Assembly (NCBI RefSeq): GCF_000732925.1
Contig: NZ_CP008953.1
Coordinates: forward strand, 1,798,001-1,862,000
Origin: Amycolatopsis japonica
Lineage (GTDB): Bacteria > Actinomycetota > Actinomycetes > Mycobacteriales > Pseudonocardiaceae
Direction of reading: 5' to 3'
Length of the DNA: 64,000 bases
The notes under the pieces were generated by a model. The model did no database searches, was not told the DNA's origin, and saw nothing but the letters and a program-made list of their open reading frames with translations. The position numbers were made by a program, and so were the translations under genes. This document shows positions 1 to 8,960 of this stretch, piece by piece; the stretch's first letter is position 1; the number at the start of each line of letters is the position of its first letter.

Positions 1-131
1 GCTTCGTCACGGGAGTTCCCGTAGGACACGGCTTCGGAAGCCGACGCGGTGAACCAGGTGTACCCGGCCCATCCCGCGAACGCGCAGGCCGCGGCGAACA
101 CCGCGATCGCGATCTTCAGTTTCGCAGCCAC
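1..131 (-). CDS. Mce-associated membrane protein, N-terminal fragment (cut by window edge)
   Basis: Only about 43 residues are inside the window. They begin with a GTG at 131 preceded by GAGGAG about seven bases upstream, and show a short basic start (VAAKLK), one hydrophobic transmembrane helix and then a polar segment (SASEAVSYGNSRDE). This pattern, and the position directly after mceF with a 16-nt overlap, fit the Mce-associated (Mas) proteins that usually close actinobacterial mce operons and are anchored by one helix with an extracytoplasmic NTF2-like domain. The domain itself lies outside the window, so the family call rests on context and the N-terminus. Confidence 0.6.
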   Translation of the reverse strand, partial: MAAKLKIAIAVFAAACAFAGWAGYTWFTASASEAVSYGNSRDE

Positions 132-1309
132 AACATCTCCTCGAGGCTGGTGGACGTCGGCTGGCCGTCGGCGCCGAAGCCGCCGGGGATCGCGGCGGGC
201 GGCACCCCGCCCTTCGGCGCGTTCTGCGAGCCGCGGACCGAACTCGCGTTGCCCCTTTCGAGCGTGCACGCGGCACCCGTGTTGAACGGCAGTGCCGAGA
301 GCTCCGCGCTGGTGCGGACCTTCGTGCCCTCGTAGCCCTTGGTGCACGGCATCGGGTCGAAGAAGGTCAGGACCAGCCCGATCTTCCCGGACTGCTCGTC
401 GACGGCCGCGTCCACCGCGGACACCGCCTTCGGGGTGTTGATCAGCAGCTGCCGGAGGCCGTCGGTGCGCGCCGAGAACACGTGCGACGTGGTGAGCAGG
501 TTCGCCAGCAGGATCGGCAGCCCCGGCTCGTTGTCGCGCAACAGCCCGGAAAGCTGCGTCGCCGCGTCGGGCGCCGTCGCGATCAGCCGCCGCAGATCAC
601 CGTCCGAACGGGACAGTTGCTCGGCGAACTGCTTGGCGTTGCTGCTGAACTGCCGCCAGGCTTGCGACGAGTCGACCTGGGTCTTCAGCACGGTCGAGCC
701 GTCGGTGATCAGCTTCTCCGTCTGCGGAAGATGATCCGACGCCTGTTTGGTGAAGTCGGTGGTGGAGTCCAGCAGCACCTGCAGGTTCGCGCCGGAGCCA
801 CGCAGGGCGTTGTCGAGTTCGTCGACCACGGTCCGCAGATCCTCGGTCGGCACGGACGCGGTCAGCGAGTCCAGATCGGTCAGCAGGTTCTGCACCGGCA
901 GCGGAACGGTCGTCGCCTCGCGCGGGATGACCGAACCCTCGGCCAGGAACGGCCCGTCGCCGGTCCGGGGTTGCAGGTCGACGAACTGCTCGCCGACCGC
1001 GGACCGGTTCGCCACGACCGCCCGTGAGTTCGCGGGGATCGGCGGCGCGTCGTCGTCGATCAGCAGATCCGCCTCCATCCCGCCGTCGGTGAGCCGCAGT
1101 TCGCCGACGCGGCCGACGGCGACGCCCCGGTAGGTCACCTCGCCGTTGGTGAACAGGCCCCCGCCGTCGGTCAGCGCGAGTTTCACGGTGTACCCGCCCG
1201 CCCCGAAGAGCCTGCCGAGCCCCGCGTAGCTCGCCCCGACGAACGCCGTCGTCGCCAGGGCGAGGATGACGAACGCGATCACCTGGATCCGGACACGGGT
1301 GGTGAGCAT
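116..1309 (-). CDS. mceF: MCE-family protein, MceF position
   Basis: 397 residues. A single N-terminal membrane anchor (about residues 8-28) is followed by an MCE/MlaD domain (about 37-115, with GEVTYRGVAVGRV) and a long helical, coiled-coil-like region, ending in a Gly/Pro-rich tail. MCE proteins form hexameric tunnels that pass lipids from the outer envelope to the YrbE permeases in the plasma membrane. The ATG at 1309 overlaps the mceE stop by four bases (ATGA), so translation is coupled. This is the last mce gene before the Mas gene. The substrate cannot be read from the sequence; no cholesterol regulon gene is visible nearby. Confidence 0.88.
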   Translation of the reverse strand: MLTTRVRIQVIAFVILALATTAFVGASYAGLGRLFGAGGYTVKLALTDGGGLFTNGEVTYRGVAVGRVGELRLTDGGMEADLLIDDDAPPIPANSRAVVANRSAVGEQFVDLQPRTGDGPFLAEGSVIPREATTVPLPVQNLLTDLDSLTASVPTEDLRTVVDELDNALRGSGANLQVLLDSTTDFTKQASDHLPQTEKLITDGSTVLKTQVDSSQAWRQFSSNAKQFAEQLSRSDGDLRRLIATAPDAATQLSGLLRDNEPGLPILLANLLTTSHVFSARTDGLRQLLINTPKAVSAVDAAVDEQSGKIGLVLTFFDPMPCTKGYEGTKVRTSAELSALPFNTGAACTLERGNASSVRGSQNAPKGGVPPAAIPGGFGADGQPTSTSLEEMLWLRN

Positions 1310-2364
1310 CAGCTACCTCCGGAGGACGGCAGCGGCAGGGTCGGAAGTCCCGGCGGGACCCCTTCGCCTGGGGGAGGGAGTTCGACGCCCGGTGCGGGGA
1401 TCATCGTGGCGTAGACGTTCAGGTAGTCGCCCTTGATCCCGTCGCGGACGGCGTCGGTGAACGGGAACGTCGGCAGGATCTCCAGCGACTTGGGCAGGCT
1501 CTCGCCGGCGTCGGCCAGCCGTTTCAGGATCGGCGCGAGCGCGGTGAGGTCCGCGACGAGATCGGCACGGCTCTTCTTGATCACGTCGACGCCGACCCCC
1601 GAGAGCCGGTCCAGCGACTGCAGCATCGAGACGAGCTGGGTGCGCTGATCGGAGAGGCTCTGAAGGCCGGGCGTGAGATCGGTGAGCGCGCCTTCGACCT
1701 GCTTCTTCCGGTTCGCCAGCGTGGCCGAGAGCTGGTTCAGCCCATCGAGCGCCGAGGTGATCTCGGAGCGGTGGGAGTCCAGGTTGGACACCAGCTTCTC
1801 CACAGTGGACAGGAAGGACCGGATCTCCTCCTCGTTGCCGTCCATCACCTTCGACAGCTCGCGGTTGATGGTCTGCAACTGCCCGATCCCGCCGCCGTTG
1901 AGCAGCAGGGACAGCGCACCGAAGATCTCCTCGAACTCCGGGTTGCGGTTCGTGCTCGCGACGGGGATCACGCCGCCGTCGCCCAGCCTGCCCTCGGCCT
2001 TCGCCGCGCTCGGGGCGAGCTCGATGAACTTCTCGCCGAGCAGGCTGGACTGCCGCAGCCGCGCGATGGCGTTGGCGGGCAGGTGGACGTCGCCGTTGAC
2101 CGCCAGGACGGTCTCGGCCGTCCAGCCGTCCTCGCCGAGCCTGATCGTCTCGACCCGGCCGACCGGGACGTCGCCGACCTTCACCGCGGCCTGCGGGACG
2201 AGGTCGAGCACGTCGGCGAACTGCACGGTCACCCGGTACGGATGGTCGCCGATGTCCGCGCCGCCGGGCAGCGGCAGGTCGTAGACCCCCTTGAAATCCG
2301 ACGAGCAGGCCGTGAGTGCGACGCAGCACGCGGCGAGCGCGGCGATCGCCCGTTTCGTGGCCAT
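1309..2364 (-). CDS. mceE: MCE-family lipoprotein, MceE position
   Basis: 351 residues starting at ATG 2364, which overlaps the mceD stop by four bases; a TTG one codon upstream is a less likely start. The N-terminus is a lipoprotein signal with lipobox LTAC, the lipidated Cys being about residue 20. An MCE domain follows (about 40-120, with KVGDVPVGRV), then a helical region (about 150-300) and a Pro-rich C-terminus. MceE is the lipid-anchored member of the six Mce proteins in mycobacterial operons, which supports assigning the paralogues by order. It is probably part of the same envelope lipid-import complex as its neighbours. Confidence 0.88.
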   Translation of the reverse strand: MATKRAIAALAACCVALTACSSDFKGVYDLPLPGGADIGDHPYRVTVQFADVLDLVPQAAVKVGDVPVGRVETIRLGEDGWTAETVLAVNGDVHLPANAIARLRQSSLLGEKFIELAPSAAKAEGRLGDGGVIPVASTNRNPEFEEIFGALSLLLNGGGIGQLQTINRELSKVMDGNEEEIRSFLSTVEKLVSNLDSHRSEITSALDGLNQLSATLANRKKQVEGALTDLTPGLQSLSDQRTQLVSMLQSLDRLSGVGVDVIKKSRADLVADLTALAPILKRLADAGESLPKSLEILPTFPFTDAVRDGIKGDYLNVYATMIPAPGVELPPPGEGVPPGLPTLPLPSSGGS

Positions 2365-3356
2365 CAACGCCCCCCGGTGTAGGTGTCGCCGGCGACGGGC
2401 AGCGGGAGCGGGGCGTATTCGAGCATGTTGCCGCGGCTCTGCAGTTTGCCGGTCTTCGGGTCGACGGCTTCGAGCACGTTCGTCACCGCCAGCGGGATCG
2501 TGTCGAGGGTCTCGGCCAGCGCGGCGCGTTTGTCGACCAGCGTCCCGGTCGTGACCGCGAGCTTGTCCACATTGGACTTGATCAGCGCGCGGTTCTCCTT
2601 GATGAACTGCTGGATCTCCGCGAGCGCACTACCGAGGCCGTTGAGCGCTCGGGCGAGCTCGTCCTTGTTCGCGGCCAGTGTCCCGGTCACCGAGGCGAGC
2701 TGCTTGTTGACCTCGCTGACGTTGCGGTCGTTGGTCGCCAGCATCGAGGTGAACCGCTGCAGCTCGTCGACGGTGGCGAACAGGTTCTGCGAGTTCCCGG
2801 ACAGGGTCCTGGCGAGGTCGGCGAAGTTGCGCACCGACTCGTTGAACGGTTTGCCGTTGCCCTGCAGGTTCTTCGCGCCGGTGCGCAGCAGATCCGAAAG
2901 CGCGCCGTCGGCGTTCGCCCCCTTGGGGCCGAGCGCCTTGGCGAGCGTGTCGAGGCTGGAGTAGAGCTGGTCGAGTTCCACCGGGGTGCCGGTGCGCTCG
3001 ACCGGGATCACCGCGCCGTCGTCCAGCCGGTTTCCCGCGCGGGTGAGCTTGGTGAACTGGACGTACCGGTCCGCCACCACGCTCGGCGCCACGACCAGGA
3101 CGTTCGTGTCGGCGGCGATCGGTGTCGAGCCGTCGACGGTCAGCACGACCTTGACCCGCTCTCCTTCCGGGGCGACCGATTCCACCTGGCCGACCCGGAC
3201 GCCGAGCACACGCACGTCCGATCCACTGTAGACACCGACCGCGCGCGAGAAGTACACGGTGACGCGGTCGAGCCCGCTGCCGGAGAAGATCCACCAGAGA
3301 CCGCCGACGACGGCCAGCGCGAGCACGAGCGCGAGGGTGACGAATCTGCTGATCAC
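2364..3356 (-). CDS. mceD: MCE-family protein, MceD position
   Basis: 330 residues if translation starts at GTG 3356, whose GTGA overlaps the mceC stop by four bases like the other junctions. The frame stays open about 20 codons further upstream, but that extension lies within mceC and puts charged and Pro-rich residues before the membrane anchor. From the GTG the protein begins VISRFV and runs directly into a transmembrane helix (about 6-25), then the MCE domain (about 32-110, SGSDVRVLGVRVGQV), then a long helical region. It is a predicted subunit of the Mce lipid importer. Confidence 0.87.
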   Translation of the reverse strand: MISRFVTLALVLALAVVGGLWWIFSGSGLDRVTVYFSRAVGVYSGSDVRVLGVRVGQVESVAPEGERVKVVLTVDGSTPIAADTNVLVVAPSVVADRYVQFTKLTRAGNRLDDGAVIPVERTGTPVELDQLYSSLDTLAKALGPKGANADGALSDLLRTGAKNLQGNGKPFNESVRNFADLARTLSGNSQNLFATVDELQRFTSMLATNDRNVSEVNKQLASVTGTLAANKDELARALNGLGSALAEIQQFIKENRALIKSNVDKLAVTTGTLVDKRAALAETLDTIPLAVTNVLEAVDPKTGKLQSRGNMLEYAPLPLPVAGDTYTGGR

Positions 3357-4342
3357 CGGCGGCCTCCCGGGATCTTCGGGGTGCAGGGGTCCCGGTTCTC
3401 CGGGACGAGGCCGCACAGGTAGCCGTCCACCCAGCGCCCGTTGCCGAGCGAGTTGTTCACCACGCGGAAGTACGGCGCGGCGAGGTCGAGGCTCTTGGCG
3501 AGATTGTCGTTCTGCCGCTGCAGGATGTCGGTCACCTCTCCGAGCTGTCTGAGCGCTCCGCCGAGCTGGTCCTTGTTGTCCTTCACCAGTCCCGAAAGCT
3601 GGGCGGCGAGCTGCTGCGAGCCGGTCAGCAGGTCGTGGATCGCCTGCCGTCGGCGGTCCAGTTCGGTCAGCAGGAGATTGCCGTTCGAGAGGAGCTTGGC
3701 GAAGTCGTCGTTCGAATTCGCGAGCGTGGTGGTGAGGCCGTGCGCGTTGGACAGCAGGCTGGCGAGCTCGCTGTCCCTGGAGGACACGGTCTTCGACAGC
3801 GACGTCAGCCCTTCGAGCGCCTTCTTGATGTGCTCGGGCGAGTTCTTGAACGTGTCGGACAGCGTCGTGAAGCTCTCCGCGAGCTGATCGGTGTCGATCG
3901 CGCCCGCGGTGTCGGCCAGCCCGTTGAAGGCCTCGGTGACGTCGTAGGGCGTCACGGTCCTGGTGCGCGGGATGATCTGCTTCGGGTTCTGCACCGTTTC
4001 GCCGGTCGGGCGCAGCGCGAGGAACTTCCGGCCCAGCAAGGTCTTGATCTTGATCTCGGCGGCGGTCTTGTCGCCGACCCAGGCGTCCTTGACCCGGAAG
4101 CTGACCACCACGTGGTCTTCGGCGAGCCGGACGTCGCTCACCTCGCCGACCTTGATCCCGGCGATGCGGACCTCGTCGTCCTGCTGCAGGCCCGCCGCTT
4201 CGGAGAATTCGGCCTGGTAGGTGGTCCCGGAACCGATGATCGGGAGGTTCTCGTAGTTGAGCGTCGCGGTCAGCACCGCGGCCGCCACGGCACTGCCGAC
4301 GAGACCGACGACGATCGGGTTCCGTTCCTTGAAGGGTTTCAC
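3353..4342 (-). CDS. mceC: MCE-family protein, MceC position
   Basis: 329 residues from GTG 4342 (VKPFKERNP), chosen because it gives the same four-base overlap with mceB as the other junctions and has GGAGAGG about eight bases upstream; a GTG three codons earlier is also possible. A transmembrane anchor (about 10-29) is followed by an MCE domain (about 35-115, DEVRIAGIKVGEV) and a helical segment to about residue 300. The C-terminus has two Cys in CGLVPENRDPC, a feature also seen near the end of mceB. It is a predicted subunit of the Mce lipid importer. Confidence 0.86.
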   Translation of the reverse strand: MKPFKERNPIVVGLVGSAVAAAVLTATLNYENLPIIGSGTTYQAEFSEAAGLQQDDEVRIAGIKVGEVSDVRLAEDHVVVSFRVKDAWVGDKTAAEIKIKTLLGRKFLALRPTGETVQNPKQIIPRTRTVTPYDVTEAFNGLADTAGAIDTDQLAESFTTLSDTFKNSPEHIKKALEGLTSLSKTVSSRDSELASLLSNAHGLTTTLANSNDDFAKLLSNGNLLLTELDRRRQAIHDLLTGSQQLAAQLSGLVKDNKDQLGGALRQLGEVTDILQRQNDNLAKSLDLAAPYFRVVNNSLGNGRWVDGYLCGLVPENRDPCTPKIPGGRR

Positions 4343-5346
4343 GACGTGCACCTCTCCGCCGTCGCCGGGATCCCGCGGGGAGGCGTGACCTTGAGGACGG
4401 CCGAGCACAGGTAGAAGTTCATCCACGATCCGTAGGAGCTGATCCGTCCCAGTTCGTTCAGCTTCCCCGGGAGGACGGTGAGGAAGTTGTCGACCTCGGC
4501 CTTCGCCTCGTCGGTCGTCAGCTGACCGGAGAGCAGGCCCAGGCCTTCGATGCTGTCCTTGAGCGGTTTCCTGCCCTGTTCGAGCAGGCCGGCCGTGGCG
4601 GTGGTGAGTTCCGCGAGGCCGGAGACGGCTTCCCCGATCTCGGTGCGGTCACCGGCGAGCCCCGTAACCAACTCCTTGAGCGTGGAGACCAATGTGGACA
4701 GCGCGTCGCCCTTGCCGTTGATGCTCTTCAGCACCGTGTCCAGGTTCGTGATCACCTCGCCGATCACCTTGTCGCGGCCGGCGAGCGTGGTGGTCAGCGA
4801 ACCGGTGTGCGCCAGCAGGCTTTCCACCGTGCCGCCTTCACCCTGCAGCACCTGGACGATCTCGCCGGAGAGCTGGTTGACGTCCTTGGGCGAGAGGGCC
4901 TGGAACAGCGGTTTGAACCCGTTGAACAGTTCCGTGAGATCCAGCGCGGGTGTCGTGCGCTCCAGCGGGATCTCCGCGCCGGGCTCCAGGAGTTCGCGCG
5001 TGCCCTTGCCGCGTTCGAGCGCGATGTAGCGCTGGCCGACCATGTTGCGGTACTTGATCACCGCGGTGACGTCGGCGGGCAGCCTGCGCTGGGAGTCGAG
5101 GGAGAACTCGACGCGGGCCAGGCTGTGGTCGGCGATCTCGAGCGCCTCGATCTGGCCGACCCGCACCCCGGAGATCCGGACGTCGTCGCCGACGTTCAGC
5201 GACGTCGCGTCGAGGAATTTGGCGCTGTAGTTCTTGGTGTCGCCGAGGCCGGTGTTCGTGATGGACACCGCCAGCAGCACTGTCGCCAGTGTCGTGACGA
5301 CGACGAAGATCAGCCCCTTGATCAGGGGGCTCACGAAGTTCCTCAT
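4339..5346 (-). CDS. mceB: MCE-family protein, MceB position
   Basis: 335 residues; the ATG at 5346 overlaps the mceA stop by four bases. One N-terminal transmembrane helix (about 9-28), MCE domain (about 38-115, DDVRISGVRVGQI), a helical stretch (about 150-290), and a short Cys-containing tail (SWMNFYLCS ... ERCTS). The MNFYLC-like motif near the end is common in this Mce subclass. It is a component of the putative lipid-transfer tunnel with the five sister proteins encoded around it. Confidence 0.87.
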   Translation of the reverse strand: MRNFVSPLIKGLIFVVVTTLATVLLAVSITNTGLGDTKNYSAKFLDATSLNVGDDVRISGVRVGQIEALEIADHSLARVEFSLDSQRRLPADVTAVIKYRNMVGQRYIALERGKGTRELLEPGAEIPLERTTPALDLTELFNGFKPLFQALSPKDVNQLSGEIVQVLQGEGGTVESLLAHTGSLTTTLAGRDKVIGEVITNLDTVLKSINGKGDALSTLVSTLKELVTGLAGDRTEIGEAVSGLAELTTATAGLLEQGRKPLKDSIEGLGLLSGQLTTDEAKAEVDNFLTVLPGKLNELGRISSYGSWMNFYLCSAVLKVTPPRGIPATAERCTS

Positions 5347-6608
5347 CGCAGGGTCACCTCCGTGCCGCGGTAGAGCGGGCCGACGAGCACGCTGCCCCAG
5401 GCGGGCACCTCGGCTGTCGGAACGCCCATGGACGGCGCGACGAGCGTCGAGATCAATTCCCGTTCCTGCGGCGAGTTCGGCAGCCCGAGGTCGCCCTGCA
5501 CACCCGGCAGCGCGGCGGTCTTCTCACCGGTCGCCGCGATCCCCTGGCCCATCAGGCCGTTGGACGGATAACAGCGCGGCTCGCCGGTGGCGTCGTAGAC
5601 CGGATCGTCCTTGCCCGGGACGTATTTGCCGCGAGGCTGGGTCACGACGATCTCCGCGTGCAGGCCGGGTTCGTCGGTTCCGGCGCCCAGCACCTTGTCC
5701 ATCTGCGGTTTCAGTTTGGCGAGCGCGTCGAGCGTGCAGGCGAAACTGGGCGAGTACTTCGCGGCGACCTCCAGCGGAGCGCGGCTGTCGGCGGCGAGCG
5801 CGATGATGTTGGCGCGGTTGTTGGCGAGGAACGTCGTGACCTGCTGGGACGACGACGTCACCTGCTGGTACACCGACGCCAGCTCGGCCCGTTTCTCCTT
5901 GACCGTGTCGAGCGTGACGGCCGAGGCGCTCAGCGCGTCGAGCAGGTCCGGTGCGATGTCGCCGTACAGCTTCGAAACCGTGGCGAGGTCGCGAATGTTG
6001 TCGTTCAGCGCCGGGAGGTTCGGGTTGAATTCCTTGAGATACGCGGCCGCGGTGGCGAGCGTGTCGCCGATCTGGTCTCCGCGGCCTTCGAGCGCGGTGG
6101 CGACCGTGGTCAGCGTCGTCGCGAGCTTCTGCGGCTGCACGGCCTTGAGCAGCGGCAACAGATTGTCGAAGACGCGCTCCAGTTCGATCGCGTTGGCCGA
6201 CCGGTCCTGGGTGATCACGTCGCCCGGGCTCAAGGATCCGGCCTTCGGTCCGTCCGGAATGGACAGTTGCACATAGCGCTCGCCGAACAGCGTCTTCGGC
6301 ACGAGCAACGCGGACACGTTCTTCGGCAGCTGGGAGACCTTCCCCGGCTCCATGGCCAGGTCGATCTCCGCGCCGCCCGGCGTGGCGCGGACGTCGCGGA
6401 TCTCACCGACCACCACGCCGCGCGCCTTGACCTGCCCGCCGGTGCGCAACTGGTTGCCGACGCGGTCCGCCTGCAACGTCACCGGTACGGAGTCGACGAA
6501 ATCCTTCCGGTAGATCTTGATCGACAGCAGTACGAGGGCGGACATCACCACGAGGAACAGCACCCCGGCCGTCCTGACCCCGGCTTTGCGCAGCCCGCGC
6601 CGGCTCAT
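5343..6608 (-). CDS. mceA: MCE-family protein, MceA position
   Basis: 421 residues, the longest of the set, as expected for MceA. Basic N-terminus, membrane anchor (about 13-31), MCE domain (about 38-115, GGQVKARGVVVGEI), then a long helical region with an MceA-like segment (LERVFDNLLPLLKAVQPQKL, about 140-160), and a C-terminal extension with YVPGKDDPVYDATGEPRCY. The ATG at 6608 overlaps the second permease gene by four bases. It is the first Mce subunit encoded after the permeases. Confidence 0.89.
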   Translation of the reverse strand: MSRRGLRKAGVRTAGVLFLVVMSALVLLSIKIYRKDFVDSVPVTLQADRVGNQLRTGGQVKARGVVVGEIRDVRATPGGAEIDLAMEPGKVSQLPKNVSALLVPKTLFGERYVQLSIPDGPKAGSLSPGDVITQDRSANAIELERVFDNLLPLLKAVQPQKLATTLTTVATALEGRGDQIGDTLATAAAYLKEFNPNLPALNDNIRDLATVSKLYGDIAPDLLDALSASAVTLDTVKEKRAELASVYQQVTSSSQQVTTFLANNRANIIALAADSRAPLEVAAKYSPSFACTLDALAKLKPQMDKVLGAGTDEPGLHAEIVVTQPRGKYVPGKDDPVYDATGEPRCYPSNGLMGQGIAATGEKTAALPGVQGDLGLPNSPQERELISTLVAPSMGVPTAEVPAWGSVLVGPLYRGTEVTLR

Positions 6609-7456
6609 CCGGCCACCTGCACCGTCGTGGTCGCGCCCCAGATCGCGAGGCTGAGGAAGAAGTCGAGCACGCTGACCGCCACGATCGCGGTCCGCACGCC
6701 ACGGCCGACCGCGACCCCGACGCCCGCCGGGCCGCCGCTCGCGCGGAAGCCGTAGTAGCAGTGGGCGAGCACGATCACGACGCTGAACACCAGCACCTTG
6801 CCGAACGACCAGAGCACGTCGCCCGGCGGCAGGAACAGCAGGAAGTAGTGGTCGTAGGTGCCCGCGGACTGGCCGTAGAACCAGACGGTGATCTGGCGCG
6901 ACGCCAGATACGAGGTCAGCAGGCCGATCGCGTACAGCGGGATGACCGCGAGGAAACCCGCGATGATCCGGGTGGTCACCAGGTACGGGACGCTGGGGAT
7001 GCCCATTACTTCGAGCGCGTCGATCTCCTCGGAGATGCGCATCGCGCCCAGCTGCGCGGTGAACCCGCAGCCGACGGTCGCCGACAAGGCCAGCCCGGCC
7101 ACGAGCGGCGCGATCTCGCGGGTGTTGAAGTACGCGGAGACGAACCCGGCGAACGCCGACGTCCCGACCTGGTTGAGCGCCGAATACCCCTGAAGCCCGA
7201 CGACCGTGCCGGTGAACACGGTCATCCCGATCATCACGCCGATCGTGCCGCCGATGACCGCGAGCGCGCCGCTGCCGAAACTGACCTCGGCCAGCAGTCG
7301 GGTGATCTCCCGGAGATAGCGGCGCACCGCGCGCGGCACCCAGGCGAGTGCCTTGAGGAAGAAGAGGATCTGGTCGCCGAGCGTGTCCAGGAACCCGAAC
7401 CGTCGATCGACGGCTTCGCGAACCCGCGTCGCACGGGTGGGTGTGGTCGTGACCAT
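6605..7456 (-). CDS. yrbEB: MlaE/YrbE-family ABC permease (second of pair)
   Basis: 283 residues with five to six hydrophobic segments and the MlaE/YrbE core including GYSALNQVGTSAFAG and the conserved EEIDALEVMGI motif (about 140-150), thought to contact the ATPase. YrbE proteins form the membrane part of the Mce importer. The ATG at 7456 overlaps the first permease gene by four bases. The ATPase (Mkl/MlaF type) is not in this window and is normally encoded elsewhere in actinobacteria. Confidence 0.92.
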   Translation of the reverse strand: MVTTTPTRATRVREAVDRRFGFLDTLGDQILFFLKALAWVPRAVRRYLREITRLLAEVSFGSGALAVIGGTIGVMIGMTVFTGTVVGLQGYSALNQVGTSAFAGFVSAYFNTREIAPLVAGLALSATVGCGFTAQLGAMRISEEIDALEVMGIPSVPYLVTTRIIAGFLAVIPLYAIGLLTSYLASRQITVWFYGQSAGTYDHYFLLFLPPGDVLWSFGKVLVFSVVIVLAHCYYGFRASGGPAGVGVAVGRGVRTAIVAVSVLDFFLSLAIWGATTTVQVAG

Positions 7457-8250
7457 CAGCTGCCCTTCGCCGGGACGAGCTGCAGGTAAAGCGTCGTCAG
7501 CACGAGGTTCAACAGGAACAGGAGGAGGAACGTGATGACCACGGATTGGTTCACCGCGTCACCGACGCCTTTCGGGCCGCCTTTCGGATTGAGCCCGCGA
7601 TAAGAGGCGACGATCGCCGCGACGAAACCGAAGATGACCGCTTTGATCTCGCTGATCCAGAGGTCCGGAAGCTGCGCGAGAGCGGAGAAACTGGCCAGAT
7701 ACGCACCCGGTGTCCCGTTCTGCATGATGACGTTGAAGAAATAACCGCCGAGGACGCCGACCACGCTGACCATTCCGTTGAGGAATGCGGCGACCCCCAT
7801 CGCGGCGAGCACGCGCGGCACGATCAGGCGCTGGATGGGGGAGACCCCGAGCACCTCCATCGCGTCGATCTCCTCGCGGATCGTGCGGGACCCGAGGTCC
7901 GCGCACATCGCCGAACCGCCCGCGCCCGCGATCAGCAACGCGGTCACGATCGGGCTGGCCTGCTGGATGATCGCCAGCACACTGGCCGCGCCGGTGAAGG
8001 ATTGCGCGCCGATCTGCGCGGTCAGCGAACCGATGTGCAGTGCGATCACCGCGCCGAACGGGATCGCGACCAGCGCCGTCGGCAGGATCGACACACTCGC
8101 GATGAACCAGAACTGCTGGATCAGTTCGCGTGCCTGGAAGGGCCGCCGGAAGGTCAGGCGGACGACGTCGAGGCCGAGCGAATAGAGCCTTCCGGTCTCC
8201 CGGATCGCACCCGCGCCGGGGAATGAGGGTGCGCCAGTCCGGACGCCCAC
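7456..8250 (-). CDS. yrbEA: MlaE/YrbE-family ABC permease (first of pair)
   Basis: 264 residues if started at GTG 8250, which has GGGAGGG five bases upstream; the frame is open to a GTG at 8286 that would add 12 residues without a good ribosome site. It shows the YrbE signature (SAMCADLGSRTIREEIDAMEVLG, split here as SAMCADLG and EEIDAMEVLG) and five to six membrane helices. It heads the operon of two permeases plus six mce genes, so the promoter should lie in the gene-free stretch to its right. Confidence 0.9.
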   Translation of the reverse strand: MGVRTGAPSFPGAGAIRETGRLYSLGLDVVRLTFRRPFQARELIQQFWFIASVSILPTALVAIPFGAVIALHIGSLTAQIGAQSFTGAASVLAIIQQASPIVTALLIAGAGGSAMCADLGSRTIREEIDAMEVLGVSPIQRLIVPRVLAAMGVAAFLNGMVSVVGVLGGYFFNVIMQNGTPGAYLASFSALAQLPDLWISEIKAVIFGFVAAIVASYRGLNPKGGPKGVGDAVNQSVVITFLLLFLLNLVLTTLYLQLVPAKGS

Positions 8251-8329
8251 GCCGACCCTCCCGTTTTCCGGGCACGGCGAATACACCCCAGCTTGCGCAA
8301 TTCCTTTGCTCCGAATGGCGGAACGGAAT

Positions 8330-8347
8330 CGTTGAATAGGATCAACG
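8330..8347. promoter_or_regulatory. Inverted repeat, candidate operator of the mce operon
   Basis: CGTTGA, six bases, TCAACG: a perfect 6-6-6 inverted repeat about 80 bases upstream of the yrbEA start. Known mce regulators are FadR-like GntR or TetR proteins; none is encoded next to it, so the binding protein is unknown. Confidence 0.35.
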
Positions 8348-8368
8348 GGGTGTTACCGTGCTGTTTGC

Positions 8369-8380
8369 TACTGGTCGGTA
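8369..8380. promoter_or_regulatory. Near-palindrome TACTGGTCGGTA, possible TetR-type site
   Basis: A short, imperfect dyad (TAC.G..C.GTA) about 120 bases upstream of yrbEA. It resembles TetR-family operators in general layout only, and the assignment is weak. Confidence 0.2.
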
Positions 8381-8554
8381 CGCTAATCACGCGCCTGCCT
8401 GGTGACAAGAACTTCGGTGTGATCAAGACGTCACGTCCTGGTAACCGGTGAATTCTTGTCTTTTTCTGACAAAGGCGGGCGGGGATCTTGTCGGTTCTTT
8501 CGTGTTCGGTGGGGCGTTGGTCCGTTCGGGGCGCGGGGTGGGTGAGTGCGCTTG

Positions 8555-8802
8555 TCCGTGAAGGCCTCCTTGAGGGACCCCGTTGGTAAGGGAGGGGGCA
8601 GTGAAGCTGATGCCGGCTGTCGTCTTGGGCGAGTGGGGAAGATTCCGGCCGTCCAACGTCCGGGATCTTCCCCGTTCGGTCGTCCGCCCATCGCCATTCC
8701 TCGACGACAACCGGACTCTCGCTCCCACGCAGGTCGGACGTAAGTACACAAACGTTGGTTCGCCTTGAGGGACTCTGGGTCCCTCAAGGAGGCCTTCACG
8801 GA
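8555..8802. repeat. 26-bp perfect inverted repeats flanking 196 bases
   Basis: The arms at 8555-8580 and 8777-8802 are exact reverse complements (core GTGAAGGCCTCCTTGAGGGA). Elsewhere in the window the same arms sit only a few bases apart as a simple hairpin, so here the element looks opened by about 196 bases. The right arm also forms its own small hairpin (TTGAGGGAC with GTCCCTCAA, 8765-8787). Confidence 0.7.
8635..8673. terminator. Hairpin GGGGAAGATtCCGG / CCGGGATCTTCCCC
   Basis: A 14-bp stem with one mismatch and an 11-base loop inside the interval flanked by the 26-bp arms. It has no T-run, so the terminator label is a guess. Confidence 0.3.
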
Positions 8803-8847
8803 ACGGGGACCCGGCCCGCCGATATCGGCACTGAAGCCGGTCGGTCA

Positions 8848-8906
8848 CGTGTCATGAAAGGGTCGTTCAGGGCATCTTTCGTCCTGAACGACCCTTTCAT
8901 GACACG
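8848..8906. terminator. 24-bp perfect palindrome downstream of the luciferase-like gene
   Basis: The stem starts CGTGTCATGAAAGGGTCGTT and closes over an 11-base loop (8872-8882). It is the second of two long hairpins after the minus-strand gene ending at 9049, and may act as a terminator or a repetitive extragenic palindrome. Confidence 0.55.
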
Positions 8907-8960
8907 CGCCGCGGTGCTGCCACGCGCGCAACACAGCCTCCGGCCCTGCACCACCCCGGA

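Noticed and set aside
8423..8848. Small minus-strand frame in the mce upstream gap
   Set aside because: It runs through palindromic repeats, has no ribosome site and shows biased, non-protein-like composition.
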